Shown here: in pieces, positions 5,290-5,424 of the stretch
Position numbering within the stretch: the first letter of the stretch is position 1
Layout of the letters: the number at the start of each line of letters is the position of its first letter
NCBI GenBank assembly: GCA_028288775.1
Contig: JAQGHP010000230.1
Span: 1-5,424 of the forward strand
Length of the DNA stretch: 5,424 bases
Direction of reading: 5' to 3'
From: Phycisphaerales bacterium
GTDB taxonomy: Bacteria; Planctomycetota; Phycisphaerae; Tepidisphaerales; Tepidisphaeraceae
Notes under the pieces: model-generated
What the model saw: only the letters and a program-made list of their open reading frames with translations
What the model was told of the DNA's origin: nothing
The model's database searches: none
Made by a program: the position numbers and the translations under genes

Positions 5290-5424
5290 GAGAAGAGAAC
5301 CCACTTCCAGTGCTTCTCTTCGGAATTCGGATTTCGTCATTCGGATTTGATTCGGATTTCGGTTTTCGGAATTCGGGTTTCCGCCCACGGGTTTCGGGGA
5401 TTCGGATTTCGGATTTCCCCGTTT

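Larger units (their letters stand above)
5024..5417. repeat. Element d: nested palindrome built on GAAATCC heptads
   Basis: The gap after purE has no gene. Outer arms: 5024-5050 pairs with 5391-5417 at 25 of 27 positions. Inner arms: 5059-5097 pairs with 5343-5381 at 38 of 39 positions; then, after one extra 7-nt unit in the left arm (5098-5104), 5105-5122 pairs with 5325-5342 at 17 of 18. The left arm reads as heptads (GAAATCC, GAATTCC, GAAAACC, GAAATCC and so on) in one register for about nine units. A purine tract GCAGAGGGAG (5123-5132) follows the left heptads, and a pyrimidine stretch CTTCTCTTC (5313-5321) precedes the right ones. The centre holds two further repeat units listed separately, and a third hairpin pairs GAAGAGAA (5292-5299) with TTCTCTTC (5314-5321). 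Confidence 0.85.

Noticed and set aside
5024..5417. CRISPR array reading of the repeats after purE
   Set aside because: Units are 7-10 nt with no spacer/repeat alternation, and the halves are inverted, not direct.

Overview
The window looks like a piece of a GC-rich planctomycete chromosome, most likely Phycisphaerae or a near relative. Two things suggest this. The first is a truncated reading frame at the left edge with the '(D)RRGNVVYLDGHAAYV' tail typical of planctomycete prepilin-like proteins. The second is that the intergenic DNA is filled with short tandem heptamers arranged as large imperfect palindromes. The assignment rests on recognition from memory, not on a search.

Layout, left to right. 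2-199 (+): C-terminal end of a prepilin-like/H-X9-DG-type protein. 200-312: convergent gap holding a small heptad palindrome (element a). 313-1260 (-): XerD/XerC-type tyrosine recombinase with all six catalytic residues. 1217-1525 (-): a 102-residue cysteine-rich protein of unknown function that overlaps the recombinase start by 44 bases and is probably translated with it. 1526-1818: a spaced 8-bp inverted repeat and a nested heptad palindrome of about 200 bp (element b). 1819-2883 (-): exported alpha/beta hydrolase. 2884-3179: no gene, but a mosaic of at least three hairpin repeats, including a 35-bp-arm palindrome. 3180-4367 (-): UvrC-like protein that keeps the Cys4 cluster and UVR motif but lacks the RNase H-like half and has a degraded GIY-YIG site. 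4368-4527: divergent gap largely filled by element c. 4528-5016 (+): purE. 5017-5424: no gene; a roughly 400-bp nested palindrome (element d) built from heptads, decamers and a GC-rich hairpin.

The genes do not form one pathway. They cover cell-surface/prepilin structure, chromosome dimer resolution or site-specific recombination, an exported hydrolase, a DNA-repair-derived protein and purine synthesis. The only convincing operon is the cysteine-rich protein plus recombinase.

The most unusual content is intergenic. Four gaps carry elements with one architecture (heptad array, purine tract, core, pyrimidine tract, inverted heptad array) but with different heptad sequences. In two elements the arms differ in length by exactly one 7-nt unit. 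The degenerate UvrC paralogue is the most interesting protein.
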